A DNA stretch of 64,000 nucleotides, from the NCBI GenBank assembly GCA_019638635.1, contig JAHBTM010000002.1, positions 1-64,000 on the forward strand. The letters are read 5' to 3'. Both the position numbers and the translations under genes were made by a program. The DNA comes from Ferruginibacter sp. Lineage in GTDB: Bacteria > Bacteroidota > Bacteroidia > Chitinophagales > Chitinophagaceae. The first letter of the stretch is position 1, and every line of letters starts with the position of its first letter. Below, piece by piece: positions 1 through 9,815 of this stretch. The notes beneath the pieces are model-generated. The model was not told where the DNA came from. It worked only from the letters and a program-made list of their open reading frames with translations, and made no database searches.

Positions 1-296
1 ATAACCGTTTGATAGATTCTTCCGGTAGTAACGTTATTGGCCTGTGAAGTAGGAATATTCAGGAAGCGCTCATAATGACCAAGATCCAGATCGGTTTCAG
101 CTCCATCATCCGTAACATAACACTCTCCATGCTCATAGGGGTTCAGGGTTCCGGGGTCTACATTAATATAAGGGTCAAATTTTTGAATGGTTACTTTTAA
201 CCCCCGGCTTTGGAGGAGTTTTGCCAGAGAAGCGGCAATAATTCCTTTTCCTAAAGATGATGTTACACCGCCGGTAACAAAAATGTACTTGGCCAT
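1..296 (-). CDS. pyrG: CTP synthase, N-terminal part (runs off window)
   Basis: This is the amino-terminal part of CTP synthase, which aminates UTP to CTP using glutamine and ATP. Read on the minus strand from ATG at 296 it begins [18 protein letters not shown], the diagnostic P-loop of the synthetase domain, and continues through [20 protein letters not shown] and [10 protein letters not shown], both near-invariant in PyrG. About 98 residues of an expected ~540 are present; the rest, including the glutaminase domain, lies beyond base 1. A promoter-like motif lies at 447-474. The call is certain from the motifs. Confidence 0.97.
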   Translation of the reverse strand, partial: MAKYIFVTGGVTSSLGKGIIAASLAKLLQSRGLKVTIQKFDPYINVDPGTLNPYEHGECYVTDDGAETDLDLGHYERFLNIPTSQANNVTTGRIYQTV

Positions 297-446
297 TATA
301 TTGAAGAGTTGGTTCCGTTTTATTTCAGGTAATACAAAAAAAAGCAGCGACAGGAGTAAATCCCGGCCTGTGTAACAATATACTTTTATGTAAAACCTGA
401 GTTGATTTGACCGGCGGAATGCGTTCAAAATATCCGTGAGGTCATG

Positions 447-474
447 CAAAGATAGGGGGATTTTATCTCCTCAA
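447..474 (-). promoter_or_regulatory. Bacteroidota-type promoter for pyrG
   Basis: On the minus strand the sequence TTG, 17 bases, TATCTTTG fits the Bacteroidota primary sigma consensus (TTG at -33, TAnnTTTG at -7). It would start a transcript near 441 and leave a leader of about 145 bases before pyrG. This is motif matching only. Confidence 0.5.
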
Positions 475-566
475 AAAAACCATTTTTTCAACCAGTGGCA
501 AAACTTTATCAACAGTGGTAGATAATAAGAAACTTTAACATGTCATCGAGGTTGAGTCTGCGCCGG

Positions 567-2810
567 TTACTTCACGTCGAGCATAGCTTCTTCGGCCCCT
601 GTGCCGGCTAGCGTATGGGCAATCAATGTTTCGTATCTGTCTTTCCAATAGCGGATCGGGTTCCAGGTTTCTCCGTTCACTTCAATAGGGCCATTCGTTA
701 CGAAACCAATAGCCATAAATGGTATGTCTTGTTCTTTCAAATAGTTTTCCAATGCCGTTGCATCGACGGAGGCAACACTTACCACTGCACGGCCCTGCCC
801 TTCTCCAAACCAGAATGCATCTTTGCGCACATTACTACCGGTATCGCTTACACTAAAACCTTTATCTCTTGGGAATGCACTTTCAAACAGGGTTACAATC
901 AATCCACCCTCGCTGATATCATGTGCACTTTTAATCATTTTATTTCGAACGAGGGGCAACAATGCACGCTGGAATGCCACTTCTTCCTCCAGGTTAAAGT
1001 ATGGGGCCGGACTCATCTCCACCCCCACAATTTTATGAAGGTATTCTGAAGACCCGATTGAATCAGTAACTGTTCCCAAAACATAAATGTTATCTCCGGG
1101 GGATTTGAAATCGAGGGTCATGTGTTGGTTCGGATCATCGAGCACCCCTACCATTCCTATGGTGGGTGTAGGATACACCGGTCCATCTGGTGATTGATTA
1201 TAAAAACTCACGTTTCCACCTGTAACCGGGGTATTGAATGCTCGGCAAGCCTCTCCCATTCCTTTGATGGCCTCAGTAAATTGAAAATATACTTCCGGAT
1301 CGTACGGGTTTCCAAAATTGAGGCAGTTGGTTACGCCCAGGGGTTCACCTCCGCTGCAGACAATATTTCTGGCGGCCTCCGCCACTGCAATCATTGCACC
1401 TACATACGGGTTGGCATGTACGTAGCGGCTGTTACAGTCTGTTGTCAGTGCCAGGGCTTTATGTGTAGGTTTAGCGATTACCACCGCGGCGTCGCTAGGT
1501 GCATTGGTACTCATATTACCGGTACCTACCATACTGTCATACTGCTGAAACACCCAGCGTTTCCCTGCAATGTTAGGCAGGCAAATCAGCTTCCGGGCAA
1601 CCGATTGTATATCTTCGGGTTTAGAAACCGAGTCTAGAGAAAACGCGTTTATGCGTTCCAGATAGGCAGGTGCATGATACGCTCTATCGTACACGGGAGC
1701 ACCGCCACCCAAAACCAGTTCAACTGCGGGCAATTCCGCTTCCAGTTTCCCGTGCATATAAAACTTCAACAAACCGTCGTCTGTTACTTCACCAATTTCG
1801 CTACAGGGCAAATCCCATTTATCAAACACTTCCTGAACGAGATGCTCTTTCCCTTTCTCCACTACCATCAACATACGTTCCTGGCTTTCACTCAACAACA
1901 ACTCCCAGGCCTGCATATTCGGCTGGCGTGTAGGCACTTTGTCGAGGTCTATACGCATACCCGATTCACCTTTGGCGCTCATCTCTGCGGTTGAACAAAT
2001 AATACCTGCAGCGCCCATATCCTGCATACCTACCACAGCCCCGGTTTGAATCACTTCCAGACAGGCTTCCAGTAATTTCTTTTCCTGGAACGGATCACCT
2101 ACCTGCACCGCAGGCAGCTCTTCTGCACTCTCCGCAGTAATTTCAGCACTGGCAAATGAAGCTCCGCCTATTCCATCTTTACCTGTAGCACTTCCTACAA
2201 AAAATACCGGATTGCCAACACCATGGCTGGTAGCAGAAACAGTTTCGCCTTGCTTTACGATGCCAACGCTCATAGCATTCACGAGGGGGTTGGTGTGATA
2301 GCAACTCTCAAAATACACTTCACCTCCCACGGTAGGCACACCAAAACAATTGCCGTAATGACCTATACCATGCACCACGCCTGCCAGCAGATGTTGAGTA
2401 CGTGCATCGTCCAACTGACCAAAGCGTAAAGAATTTAATGAAGCCACAGGGCGGGCACCCATTGTAAAAATATCACGATTAATTCCACCTACACCGGTAG
2501 CAGCACCCTGAAAAGGTTCCAATGCTGAAGGATGATTGTGGGATTCAATTTTAAACACCACACCATACCCTTCACCGATATCCATCAACCCTGCATTTTC
2601 TTCACCGGCCTTCACGAGCATTTTACCTCCTTCTCTGGGCAGGGTTTTGAGCCACTTGATCGAGTTTTTGTAACTACAATGTTCGCTCCACATACCACTG
2701 AAAGCACACAACTCGGTAAAATTAGGCATGCGCCCCAGTTTTTGTTGAATCATTTCAAATTCCGCTGCGGTAAGTCGTAATTTTTCGGCAGTTTTAACTG
2801 TGATTTCCAT
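567..2810 (-). CDS. purL: Phosphoribosylformylglycinamidine synthase subunit PurL
   Basis: PurL converts FGAR to FGAM in purine synthesis using ATP and ammonia. The 747-residue length fits the small PurL type that works with separate PurQ and PurS subunits, not the ~1300-residue fused enzyme; neither partner is in this window. The amino end carries FSGMWSEHCSYKNS, and the ATP-binding AIRS-like repeats show KIESHNHPSALEPFQGAATG and GGNVSFYNQS. I chose ATG at 2810, giving MEITVKTAEKLRLT. The longer reading from 2840 would run through a promoter-like motif at 2838-2845. The gene is divergent from the membrane protein at 2887. Confidence 0.97.
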   Translation of the reverse strand: MEITVKTAEKLRLTAAEFEMIQQKLGRMPNFTELCAFSGMWSEHCSYKNSIKWLKTLPREGGKMLVKAGEENAGLMDIGEGYGVVFKIESHNHPSALEPFQGAATGVGGINRDIFTMGARPVASLNSLRFGQLDDARTQHLLAGVVHGIGHYGNCFGVPTVGGEVYFESCYHTNPLVNAMSVGIVKQGETVSATSHGVGNPVFFVGSATGKDGIGGASFASAEITAESAEELPAVQVGDPFQEKKLLEACLEVIQTGAVVGMQDMGAAGIICSTAEMSAKGESGMRIDLDKVPTRQPNMQAWELLLSESQERMLMVVEKGKEHLVQEVFDKWDLPCSEIGEVTDDGLLKFYMHGKLEAELPAVELVLGGGAPVYDRAYHAPAYLERINAFSLDSVSKPEDIQSVARKLICLPNIAGKRWVFQQYDSMVGTGNMSTNAPSDAAVVIAKPTHKALALTTDCNSRYVHANPYVGAMIAVAEAARNIVCSGGEPLGVTNCLNFGNPYDPEVYFQFTEAIKGMGEACRAFNTPVTGGNVSFYNQSPDGPVYPTPTIGMVGVLDDPNQHMTLDFKSPGDNIYVLGTVTDSIGSSEYLHKIVGVEMSPAPYFNLEEEVAFQRALLPLVRNKMIKSAHDISEGGLIVTLFESAFPRDKGFSVSDTGSNVRKDAFWFGEGQGRAVVSVASVDATALENYLKEQDIPFMAIGFVTNGPIEVNGETWNPIRYWKDRYETLIAHTLAGTGAEEAMLDVK

Positions 2811-2837
2811 GAGAAGAATATGGTGGTTTTGAAAGTG

Positions 2838-2864
2838 CAAATGTAGTTAGTAAGTTTTACTTAC
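2838..2864 (-). promoter_or_regulatory. purL promoter -7 motif with adjacent dyad
   Basis: The minus strand shows TACATTTG (2845-2838), an exact TAnnTTTG -7 match 28 bases upstream of the purL ATG. Just upstream lies a perfect dyad, GTAAGT-ttt-ACTTAC (2850-2864), where a repressor could block the -33/-7 spacer. No well-spaced TTG was found, so the promoter half is moderate and the operator idea is inference. Confidence 0.4.
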
Positions 2865-2886
2865 CTTCCACAAAAAGCTAACACGC

Positions 2887-4131
2887 GTGTCGTACGTATT
2901 ATTCTTTGTGTATATCCTCGCCGGGTGGTGGTTGCTGAGTAGATGCCGCTTTGTAACTCAATCAGGGTTGAACCGAAAAGAATGGACCATTCTCTACTTC
3001 CTGAAAATATTGGCCGGAGTGGCTATTGGTTGGTTGTCGGCATATTTTTATCCTCAAGGCAGCGATTACTGGATGATTCACCGGGAGAGCCTGATCAATT
3101 ATGAGATGCTCCGAAGTGAACCCGTTACTTTTTTTACTGAATTATTCTCCTCTCCATACGGACATTTCGGGGGTTATTTTGATTCCGTAGGGTCTTACTG
3201 GACCGACCTTAAGAACAACCTCGTAATTAAAACGGCGGCTGTTGTAAATATATTCAGCGGCGGTAATTATTATGTAAACAGTGTATTTTTCAATCTGCCC
3301 GGATTTTTAGCACACGTAGCGATTTACAGGATGTTTCGCCGGTTTTACCCCAATCATTCGAAGGCACTGATACTTGGTGTGTTCCTGCTTCCATCGGCGT
3401 TATATTTTACTTCGGGTATTCATAAGGATGCTTTTTTATTCATGGGTGTGGCAGGTTTGATGTATGGATGGATTTCACCCGATAAAAACATCAGTCGTAA
3501 AAGATGGTTCCTGATCATATTATCATTCCTGTTAATTGCATTGGTAAGAAGTTATGTACTGGCTGCACTGATACCGGCCGTGTTGGCCTATCGGATGGGT
3601 TTACGGTATGGTGTATCGAGGGCGAATTATTTCGTTTATGCATTTGTGTTAGTAGGCGCCCTCCTGGCTCATTTGTTTACCGATGTGAGTCCGATTAAAG
3701 TAATCACAGAAAAGCAACAGGCATTCCTTGCACTCCCGGAAGCCCGTTCACAAATTCAAGTTGACACCCTCAACGGATCACCCAATAGCCTCTTTCATGC
3801 CCTTCCCACGGCGGCCGTAAATGTGGGCACACAACCGAGGTTTTGGGAAACCCATCTCCCCTCCACCCTTATCTTTCCCTCCATCGAGTGGTTCCTGTAT
3901 CTATTGTTGATCGGGGCTGGTATTCTAATGTATCGGCGATACCAGCTTCCCATTCAACCGCTCGTCACCTGCGTGCTTTTTGCAATACCCCTGTTATTAT
4001 TAATTGGCTTCATCGTACCCAATTCCGGAAGCATCATCCGATACAGGGCACTGTACCTACCCTACCTCATCACCCCGTTTTTGGTGGCCATCCGTGTTGG
4101 AATAAAACATATTATATCTAAAAATATATAA
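2887..4131 (+). CDS. Polytopic membrane protein of unknown function
   Basis: I do not recognise the family. The 414-residue protein has about nine to ten hydrophobic segments spread through its length, a periplasmic-looking stretch near residues 60-130, and the motif SALYFTSGIHKDAFLF near residue 180. SGxHKD-type motifs occur in membrane proteins of polysaccharide or glycan assembly, so a GT-C-like or polymerase-like role is possible but only inferred. The start is GTG at 2887, as no in-frame ATG lies nearby upstream. It stands alone, divergent from purL, and ends inside the left arm and loop of an AT-rich dyad (4115-4145). Confidence 0.7.
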   Translation: MSYVLFFVYILAGWWLLSRCRFVTQSGLNRKEWTILYFLKILAGVAIGWLSAYFYPQGSDYWMIHRESLINYEMLRSEPVTFFTELFSSPYGHFGGYFDSVGSYWTDLKNNLVIKTAAVVNIFSGGNYYVNSVFFNLPGFLAHVAIYRMFRRFYPNHSKALILGVFLLPSALYFTSGIHKDAFLFMGVAGLMYGWISPDKNISRKRWFLIILSFLLIALVRSYVLAALIPAVLAYRMGLRYGVSRANYFVYAFVLVGALLAHLFTDVSPIKVITEKQQAFLALPEARSQIQVDTLNGSPNSLFHALPTAAVNVGTQPRFWETHLPSTLIFPSIEWFLYLLLIGAGILMYRRYQLPIQPLVTCVLFAIPLLLLIGFIVPNSGSIIRYRALYLPYLITPFLVAIRVGIKHIISKNI

Positions 4132-4145
4132 ATTATTTTTAGATA
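4115..4145. repeat. Perfect 12-bp inverted repeat ahead of glnN
   Basis: TATCTAAAAATA (4115-4126) and TATTTTTAGATA (4134-4145) are exact reverse complements separated by seven bases. The element overlaps the stop codon of the membrane-protein gene and lies about 90 bases upstream of glnN. It could be an operator or an AT-rich terminator; the sequence does not decide. Confidence 0.6.
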
Positions 4146-4179
4146 ACCATACATTTTTTCGGCATGTACTAATATTTTT

Positions 4180-4229
4180 TTTTGATATTATGAATTTTTT
4201 GTTGCTCTTTTGCACCTTAAATATCAAAA
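4180..4229 (+). promoter_or_regulatory. Leader inverted repeat before glnN
   Basis: TTTTGATATT (4180-4189) is the exact reverse complement of AATATCAAAA (4220-4229), which ends three bases before the glnN ATG. The 30 bases between are T-rich. If transcribed from upstream, the pairing would bury the translation start region. Any regulatory role is inferred. Confidence 0.35.
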
Positions 4230-4232
4230 TAA

Positions 4233-6428
4233 ATGAATTCTCTACGTTCTGAGGCCATCAAAAAGTTAAGTTTGAACCCTGCCGGATTCGACATTGAAGC
4301 GGCAGATAAGGTTACAGATATCTTTAATGAGAATGTGTTTACCCTGTCGGTTGCCCGTAGTTTTTTAAGCGATGAAGCTTTTAAAAGTTTAGTATCGTCT
4401 ATTAAGGGAGGAAAAAAAATTGACCGAAACATTGGTAATCAAATCGCGGCCGGTATGCGGGCGTGGGCAGAAAGCAAACAGGTTACCCACTTTACCCACT
4501 GGTTTCAGCCGCTAACGGGTTTATCTGCCGAAAAACACGATTCATTTTTTACATTGAAGAGTGATGGTGTGGCCATTGAAGAGTTTGAAGGGAATGCATT
4601 GATACAGCAGGAACCTGATGCTTCTTCTTTCCCGAGTGGCGGGCTAAGAGAAACCTTTGAAGCGCGTGGCTATACCGCCTGGGACCCCACTTCGCCGGCA
4701 TTCATTATGGAAACGGCGGAAGGTAAAACATTGTGCATCCCCACCATCTTTGTTTCATACACCGGAGAATCGCTGGATACGAAAACCCCACTCCTTCGAT
4801 CTATTGTGGCATTAGATAAAGCTGCTGTGGATGTTTGTCAGTTGTTTGACAAGAACGTAAGTAAAGTAACTACCACACTGGGTTGGGAGCAGGAATATTT
4901 TGTGATAGATTCAGGTATAGCCAATGCACGTCCGGATTTATTACTCACTGGCAGAACGGTATTTGGCCACGCACCGGCAAAGGGGCAACAATTAGATGAC
5001 CATTATTTTGGTTCCATACCCGAACGCGTATACGCTTTTATGCGGGAGTTCGAAAAAGAATCCTATCGCCTGGGCATACCATTAAGAACGCGACACAATG
5101 AAGTAGCTCCTTCACAATTTGAGTGTGCTCCAATTTTTGAAGAGGCCAATCTGGCTGTAGATCATAATACCTTGTTGATGGATGTGATGTCTCGCGTGGC
5201 CAAGCGTCATAACCTAACGGTATTGTTCCACGAAAAACCGTTTGCAGGCATTAATGGCAGTGGAAAGCATAACAACTGGAGCATGAGTACCGACACAGGT
5301 GTTAACCTGCTGGCTCCGGGAAAAACGCCGAAAACCAACCTGATGTTTCTCACCTTTTTTGTGAATACCATCAAGGCGGTGCATGATTATGCCGATTTGA
5401 TCCGTGCATCCATTGCCTCTGCCGGTAATGAACATCGTTTGGGCGCCAATGAAGCACCACCGGCTATTATTTCCATTTTTGTGGGCAAACACCTGACCAA
5501 TGTGTTGAATCAGATTGAAAAAAGGGTGAGTGATGATTTTGATGAACAGGATGAAGCTATTCTGAAACTGGATATTCACAAAAGCATTCCAGAACTGATG
5601 TTGGATAACACCGACAGAAACCGCACATCACCGTTTGCATTCACCGGAAACAAATTTGAATTCAGGGCGGTTGGATCTTCTGCGAATTGTGCCATTCCAA
5701 TGACCGTATTGAACACCGCTGTAACTGCTACATTGAAAGCATTTAAACAGGAAGTGGATGCGCTGATGGAAAAAGGTGAAAAAAAGGAAATCGCCATCAT
5801 GCAAACATTGCAGAAGTACATCGTGGAGAGTAAAAACATTCTATTTGAAGGAGATGGTTATAGTGCAGCATGGGAAAAGGAGGCCGCTCAACGTGGTTTA
5901 CCGAATGTAAAATCTACCCCCGAAGCACTCGATGCATTTGTTACTGAAAAGGCTAAAACTCTTTTCGAAGGCAATCAGATTTATAATCACCTGGAGATGG
6001 AAGCACGACATGAAATCATGCTCGAAGCTTATATTAAAAAAATTCAGATTGAAGCCAGGGTGATGGGCGACCTGGTTACCACCCATATCGTACCAGCCTC
6101 TGTGAAGTATCAAAACATTTTGTTGGAAAACATCAACGGATTGAAGGCTGCCGGCTTAACTGAAGCTGCATGGAAAAATCAGCTTGAAATTGTTACTAAA
6201 ATCTCCGAGCATGTTGGAGTTATCAGTGAATTGGTTACGAGTATGATTGAAGCAAGAAAAAAAGCCAACAATTTAGAGCATTCACGGGATATGGCCATGT
6301 CGTACTACTATGATGTAAAAGAGAAACACTTTCACAAACTCAGGTATCATGTAGACAAACTGGAACTGATTGTTGATGATAGCATTTGGACTTTACCTAA
6401 GTATCGTGAGTTGGTGTTTATGCGGTAA
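4233..6428 (+). CDS. glnN: Glutamine synthetase type III
   Basis: This makes glutamine from glutamate, ammonia and ATP. The 731-residue length and overall sequence are those of the GSIII (GlnN) type common in Bacteroidota, not the ~470-residue GlnA. Visible landmarks are the acidic metal-site strand TLGWEQEYFVID (near residue 213), RHNEVAPSQFECAPIFEEAN (near 290), FHEKPFAGINGSGKHNNWS (near 330) and the conserved DRNRTSPFAFTGNKFEFR (near 465). The ATG at 4233 gives MNSLRSEAIKKLSLNP, a normal start. The gene is monocistronic, ends at a strong hairpin, and has two inverted repeats upstream that may mediate control. Confidence 0.97.
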   Translation: MNSLRSEAIKKLSLNPAGFDIEAADKVTDIFNENVFTLSVARSFLSDEAFKSLVSSIKGGKKIDRNIGNQIAAGMRAWAESKQVTHFTHWFQPLTGLSAEKHDSFFTLKSDGVAIEEFEGNALIQQEPDASSFPSGGLRETFEARGYTAWDPTSPAFIMETAEGKTLCIPTIFVSYTGESLDTKTPLLRSIVALDKAAVDVCQLFDKNVSKVTTTLGWEQEYFVIDSGIANARPDLLLTGRTVFGHAPAKGQQLDDHYFGSIPERVYAFMREFEKESYRLGIPLRTRHNEVAPSQFECAPIFEEANLAVDHNTLLMDVMSRVAKRHNLTVLFHEKPFAGINGSGKHNNWSMSTDTGVNLLAPGKTPKTNLMFLTFFVNTIKAVHDYADLIRASIASAGNEHRLGANEAPPAIISIFVGKHLTNVLNQIEKRVSDDFDEQDEAILKLDIHKSIPELMLDNTDRNRTSPFAFTGNKFEFRAVGSSANCAIPMTVLNTAVTATLKAFKQEVDALMEKGEKKEIAIMQTLQKYIVESKNILFEGDGYSAAWEKEAAQRGLPNVKSTPEALDAFVTEKAKTLFEGNQIYNHLEMEARHEIMLEAYIKKIQIEARVMGDLVTTHIVPASVKYQNILLENINGLKAAGLTEAAWKNQLEIVTKISEHVGVISELVTSMIEARKKANNLEHSRDMAMSYYYDVKEKHFHKLRYHVDKLELIVDDSIWTLPKYRELVFMR

Positions 6429-6450
6429 GTCACGGATAGTATATTAAAAA

Positions 6451-6476
6451 AACAGGGGCGATATTGCCCCTGTTTT
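6451..6476 (+). terminator. Bidirectional terminator between glnN and the T9SS protein
   Basis: AACAGGGGC, a six-base loop and GCCCCTGTT form a 9-bp GC-rich stem. A T tract follows on the plus strand and a longer one (seven T) on the minus strand, so it can end both convergent genes. Confidence 0.85.
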
Positions 6477-6494
6477 CATTTGAGTTAAACATAC

Positions 6495-9400
6495 TTAATT
6501 CAACTTCACTACTTGCTTACTTTGAATACTTCCTTTTTCATTTTTAAGTATTATAAAATACAAACCTGCAGCATAATTTCTCGTATCAATCGAAACAGGT
6601 TGATTTAAATGTTGCAATTCCTTTCTTTGCAAAATCTTACCGGATGAGGTTACAAACTCCAGTTTGAAACTTCCTTTCTCAAATTGTTTTTTCTCCAAAA
6701 AATTAAATGTAACTGTGAGCTTGTCCACAAAAGGATTTGGAGTTGCCATCATTATCAATTGATTCGTGGATGTTTCCGGAATGGTAGCAGCTGTTTTAAA
6801 ATTCACAATCTCAGGGCATTTGTACACCTTTGTATAACTATCATCTTTAACTGCTTCAATCTTCCTTTTGCATTTGTCAACGCATTCACAAATCTCACCA
6901 TTAGAATCTAATGCATATACCACTAAAGTTACTTCATAACTGCCTGGTGTTGCATACTGATGGCTTACAATTTGGCCCATCAATGTGGTTCCATCACCCA
7001 TATTCCATATATATGCAGCAATTTGCCCTCCCGAAACAGAAGTAGTCGAGGCATCTGCCACAACATTTAAGCCTGTCACTGACACTTTATATGTCACATC
7101 AATTTTACACACGCATCTTTCAACTCTAACCTCAAACTTCTTGAAATCTTCATCCCCACATTTGTTTCGCCATTTAACAACAACTGAATACACTCCGGGA
7201 GATGTAAAAATATGACTCACACATTTCCCATATGCTACAGGCGAACCATCACCAAAATCCCATACATACTGTATATCCTCGTCCGAACAATCATCATCCA
7301 CGGCACAAAATTGTACAGTTTCTCCTATACAAATTTCTTGCGGTACGATAAAATCTGTCGGTTTACAACATGGTACTGTATCTTTTGATATGTTTACACA
7401 AGACATTACAGATTCGAGTGCTGCCAACAATGGCAGTTGCAATGTATAGTTATGGTAACGCTTCATTCTTCCCCTGATTGCAAATGTATTGCAGGCATAT
7501 TCAGATGGCAATGCATTTGTTCCAACTTTAGCATCAAACACAAATTCGGCAGGGAGTTGATTGGTAACGGTCTGTGTCAAACTAGCTTTGAAATTTGCAG
7601 AACCATTATTAAATCCTACTCCCCAACCTGCTGCACCGGTATTTACAGTTATCCCCAATTCAGGATTCGTATTAATGCCCGTGGCTGTGCTTGACATTGG
7701 ATTGATATAAGAATAATTTGAACTGATGAAGTTATTAAATCGAATATCGAATGTTCCAGCAGGACTTCTTTGATTGTTCACTAAAATGAAGTTGTCAGTA
7801 TTCGCATTGTTTTTGGGTAATAAATCGACGATAATGGGGTTAACAATTCCAATTCCCAGGTTATTGATTTTTAAATTATATGCTACTATATCACCCGGAT
7901 TTACTGTTGCTTGATGACTAAAATTCTGCCCATCTGCACTTACAAGTTTATCCAAACTATAATTGGTGTTTCCATTTACAACAATGGCAGATGTTGATTG
8001 AACGGGAGTAGTCACATTTCCTCCACTGATGACTGCAATATTCCTGATGTTTCCAATTGCAGCTGTGTCTTTTATTTTGACAGTAAACTCAATGAAATAA
8101 GCAGGTAGGTTTCCTGCGGAACCACAAACAGGGTTATTCACTTTAGCACAGACAACCGGAATTTCTGGTAAGCTCCAATTCAATGTAGCTGAATTTGAGC
8201 TTATGGTGTGATTAGGAATCACGTTATTCCAGGCAGTGGCGCCGGCAGGAATAGAACCATTTCCACAAGCAACTGTTGCTGTTGGATTCACGTAATAAAT
8301 TTCATTCCCGATATACTCAAAGTTTAATGGATCCAAAACATCCGAAATATTTGAGCCCGTAATAGGTGTGTTTCCAATATTTTGTACACGAATTCTAAAT
8401 CGAACCAAATCTCCTAAAGAATAAGTTCCTGTTTCACATCTGGTTTTGGTAATACAAGGCACCGCACCTGCTGGTAACATTTTAAATGTTGCAGAATGAG
8501 AAGCAGCTATTGGTTGCAATGCATTCACTGTATTTATAACATTTGTTGGACAACTGTTACCAATTTCGAAAGTGAATTTGTATACATGAGTTTGATTTAC
8601 TCCTAGCTGTACATTCGGATTACTCATCTCCCATATCGCTCCATTTAATGTAGCCTGACCATTTGCAGGAACTTGAGACGACTGAACATTATTCAGGCAC
8701 GACGGGAACTCATCTGTGAGGAAATAAGTAATGGGCGCACCGGTTGTATTTTTGATGGTAATCGTATACGTTCCGGTACAACCAGGGACATTTCCTGTAA
8801 CATCAACTTTTTTATTCAAATACAGCTCCCCTTCGCCCGGTGGCACTCGTGTTATTGAAGTTGTATCCCTGTAAGTGTATTGAGTATTGCAGGGGTCAAA
8901 CCCTTTTAATTCTGCAATATTTGTTATACATGTATTGGAGGGAATTCCACCCGGATATTCAATTTTAAATTTAAACTGATATACACCGTTGCTTGGATGT
9001 AACATAAAACCCGATGGGAATGTAATCATACCCGCATTATCAATGGATGCACCTGCAATAGGTGTATTAGGAGAGCCCAAAATAAATGCACTGAACGTAC
9101 CTGGAACTACTGTGCCCCCTGCTAAATAATCCTGAATAGAAACTGAAGAAAGAATGTGAGAACCATTTAGTACTGAATTGTTTTTAACTACTTTCAATGT
9201 GTATTCTACTTGATTACCGGCAGGAGTAAATCCATAATCACAGGTTCCACCTAAATAAGTAACCTGACTTGGTGTTGGGAATTTTTGAATATGCCAGAAA
9301 TTGTTCACTCTACAATAAGAATACAATCTGTCTGTCATTAAATTTACAGTTCCGAATCCGGCTGATAATTCAGCATATGAATGAACTGCTAAACTATCAC

Positions 9401-9815
9401 AAGCCTGTTCTATTGGGAAACGTACATTAACCTGAAAATCTCCAGCAATGTTTCCAGATACGGGAGTTGGAAAAACTAAATTTACAAAAGTACCACCAGC
9501 AGTGGCTGAAGTAAATATCTGAGGAACATTACCACTATATGACGGTGGGTAAATAATACTTACTATTTCTAGTGGCTCTTTTATAAACGTCTTTATTTTT
9601 AAATCGGATGTTCCATCCGCCGCTTTGAAAAAAGTAGTGTATGTAAAGATTTGGTTACTCAAAGGGTTTGTTAAGGACACTTCCTCTCTAATTCCATAAG
9701 CACCTTGTTCTACCCAAGGTGTAATGTTAGGTGTTTGAGCAACAGCTTGATTCAAACCTGCTAAAATAAAATACAGCATCAATAGCTGTTTCATGATGAT
9801 TTTTAAAAAATTCAT
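6495..9815 (-). CDS. Large secreted PKD-domain protein with T9SS sorting domain
   Basis: This 1106-residue protein is probably exported through Sec and then the type IX system to the cell surface. After a signal peptide (MKQLLMLYFILAGLNQAVAQ) come repeated immunoglobulin/DUF11-like modules rich in Asn, Thr and Gly (for example LDPLNFEYIGNEIYYVN and NPGDIVAYNLKINNLG). Two PKD domains follow, with YVWDFGDGSPVAYGKCVSHIF and YIWNMGDGTTLMGQIVSHQY. The last ~80 residues are a type A T9SS domain (ATPNPFVDKLTVTF ... YAAGLYFIILKN). Several paired Cys suggest disulfides. I chose ATG at 9815; ATG at 9794 gives a cleaner signal peptide. Function is probably adhesive or structural; no enzyme domain is visible. 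Confidence 0.9.
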   Translation of the reverse strand: MNFLKIIMKQLLMLYFILAGLNQAVAQTPNITPWVEQGAYGIREEVSLTNPLSNQIFTYTTFFKAADGTSDLKIKTFIKEPLEIVSIIYPPSYSGNVPQIFTSATAGGTFVNLVFPTPVSGNIAGDFQVNVRFPIEQACDSLAVHSYAELSAGFGTVNLMTDRLYSYCRVNNFWHIQKFPTPSQVTYLGGTCDYGFTPAGNQVEYTLKVVKNNSVLNGSHILSSVSIQDYLAGGTVVPGTFSAFILGSPNTPIAGASIDNAGMITFPSGFMLHPSNGVYQFKFKIEYPGGIPSNTCITNIAELKGFDPCNTQYTYRDTTSITRVPPGEGELYLNKKVDVTGNVPGCTGTYTITIKNTTGAPITYFLTDEFPSCLNNVQSSQVPANGQATLNGAIWEMSNPNVQLGVNQTHVYKFTFEIGNSCPTNVINTVNALQPIAASHSATFKMLPAGAVPCITKTRCETGTYSLGDLVRFRIRVQNIGNTPITGSNISDVLDPLNFEYIGNEIYYVNPTATVACGNGSIPAGATAWNNVIPNHTISSNSATLNWSLPEIPVVCAKVNNPVCGSAGNLPAYFIEFTVKIKDTAAIGNIRNIAVISGGNVTTPVQSTSAIVVNGNTNYSLDKLVSADGQNFSHQATVNPGDIVAYNLKINNLGIGIVNPIIVDLLPKNNANTDNFILVNNQRSPAGTFDIRFNNFISSNYSYINPMSSTATGINTNPELGITVNTGAAGWGVGFNNGSANFKASLTQTVTNQLPAEFVFDAKVGTNALPSEYACNTFAIRGRMKRYHNYTLQLPLLAALESVMSCVNISKDTVPCCKPTDFIVPQEICIGETVQFCAVDDDCSDEDIQYVWDFGDGSPVAYGKCVSHIFTSPGVYSVVVKWRNKCGDEDFKKFEVRVERCVCKIDVTYKVSVTGLNVVADASTTSVSGGQIAAYIWNMGDGTTLMGQIVSHQYATPGSYEVTLVVYALDSNGEICECVDKCKRKIEAVKDDSYTKVYKCPEIVNFKTAATIPETSTNQLIMMATPNPFVDKLTVTFNFLEKKQFEKGSFKLEFVTSSGKILQRKELQHLNQPVSIDTRNYAAGLYFIILKNEKGSIQSKQVVKLN

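Noticed and set aside
615..1049. Long open frame opposite purL
   Set aside because: It is the shadow of the purL reading frame; composition and conservation belong to purL.
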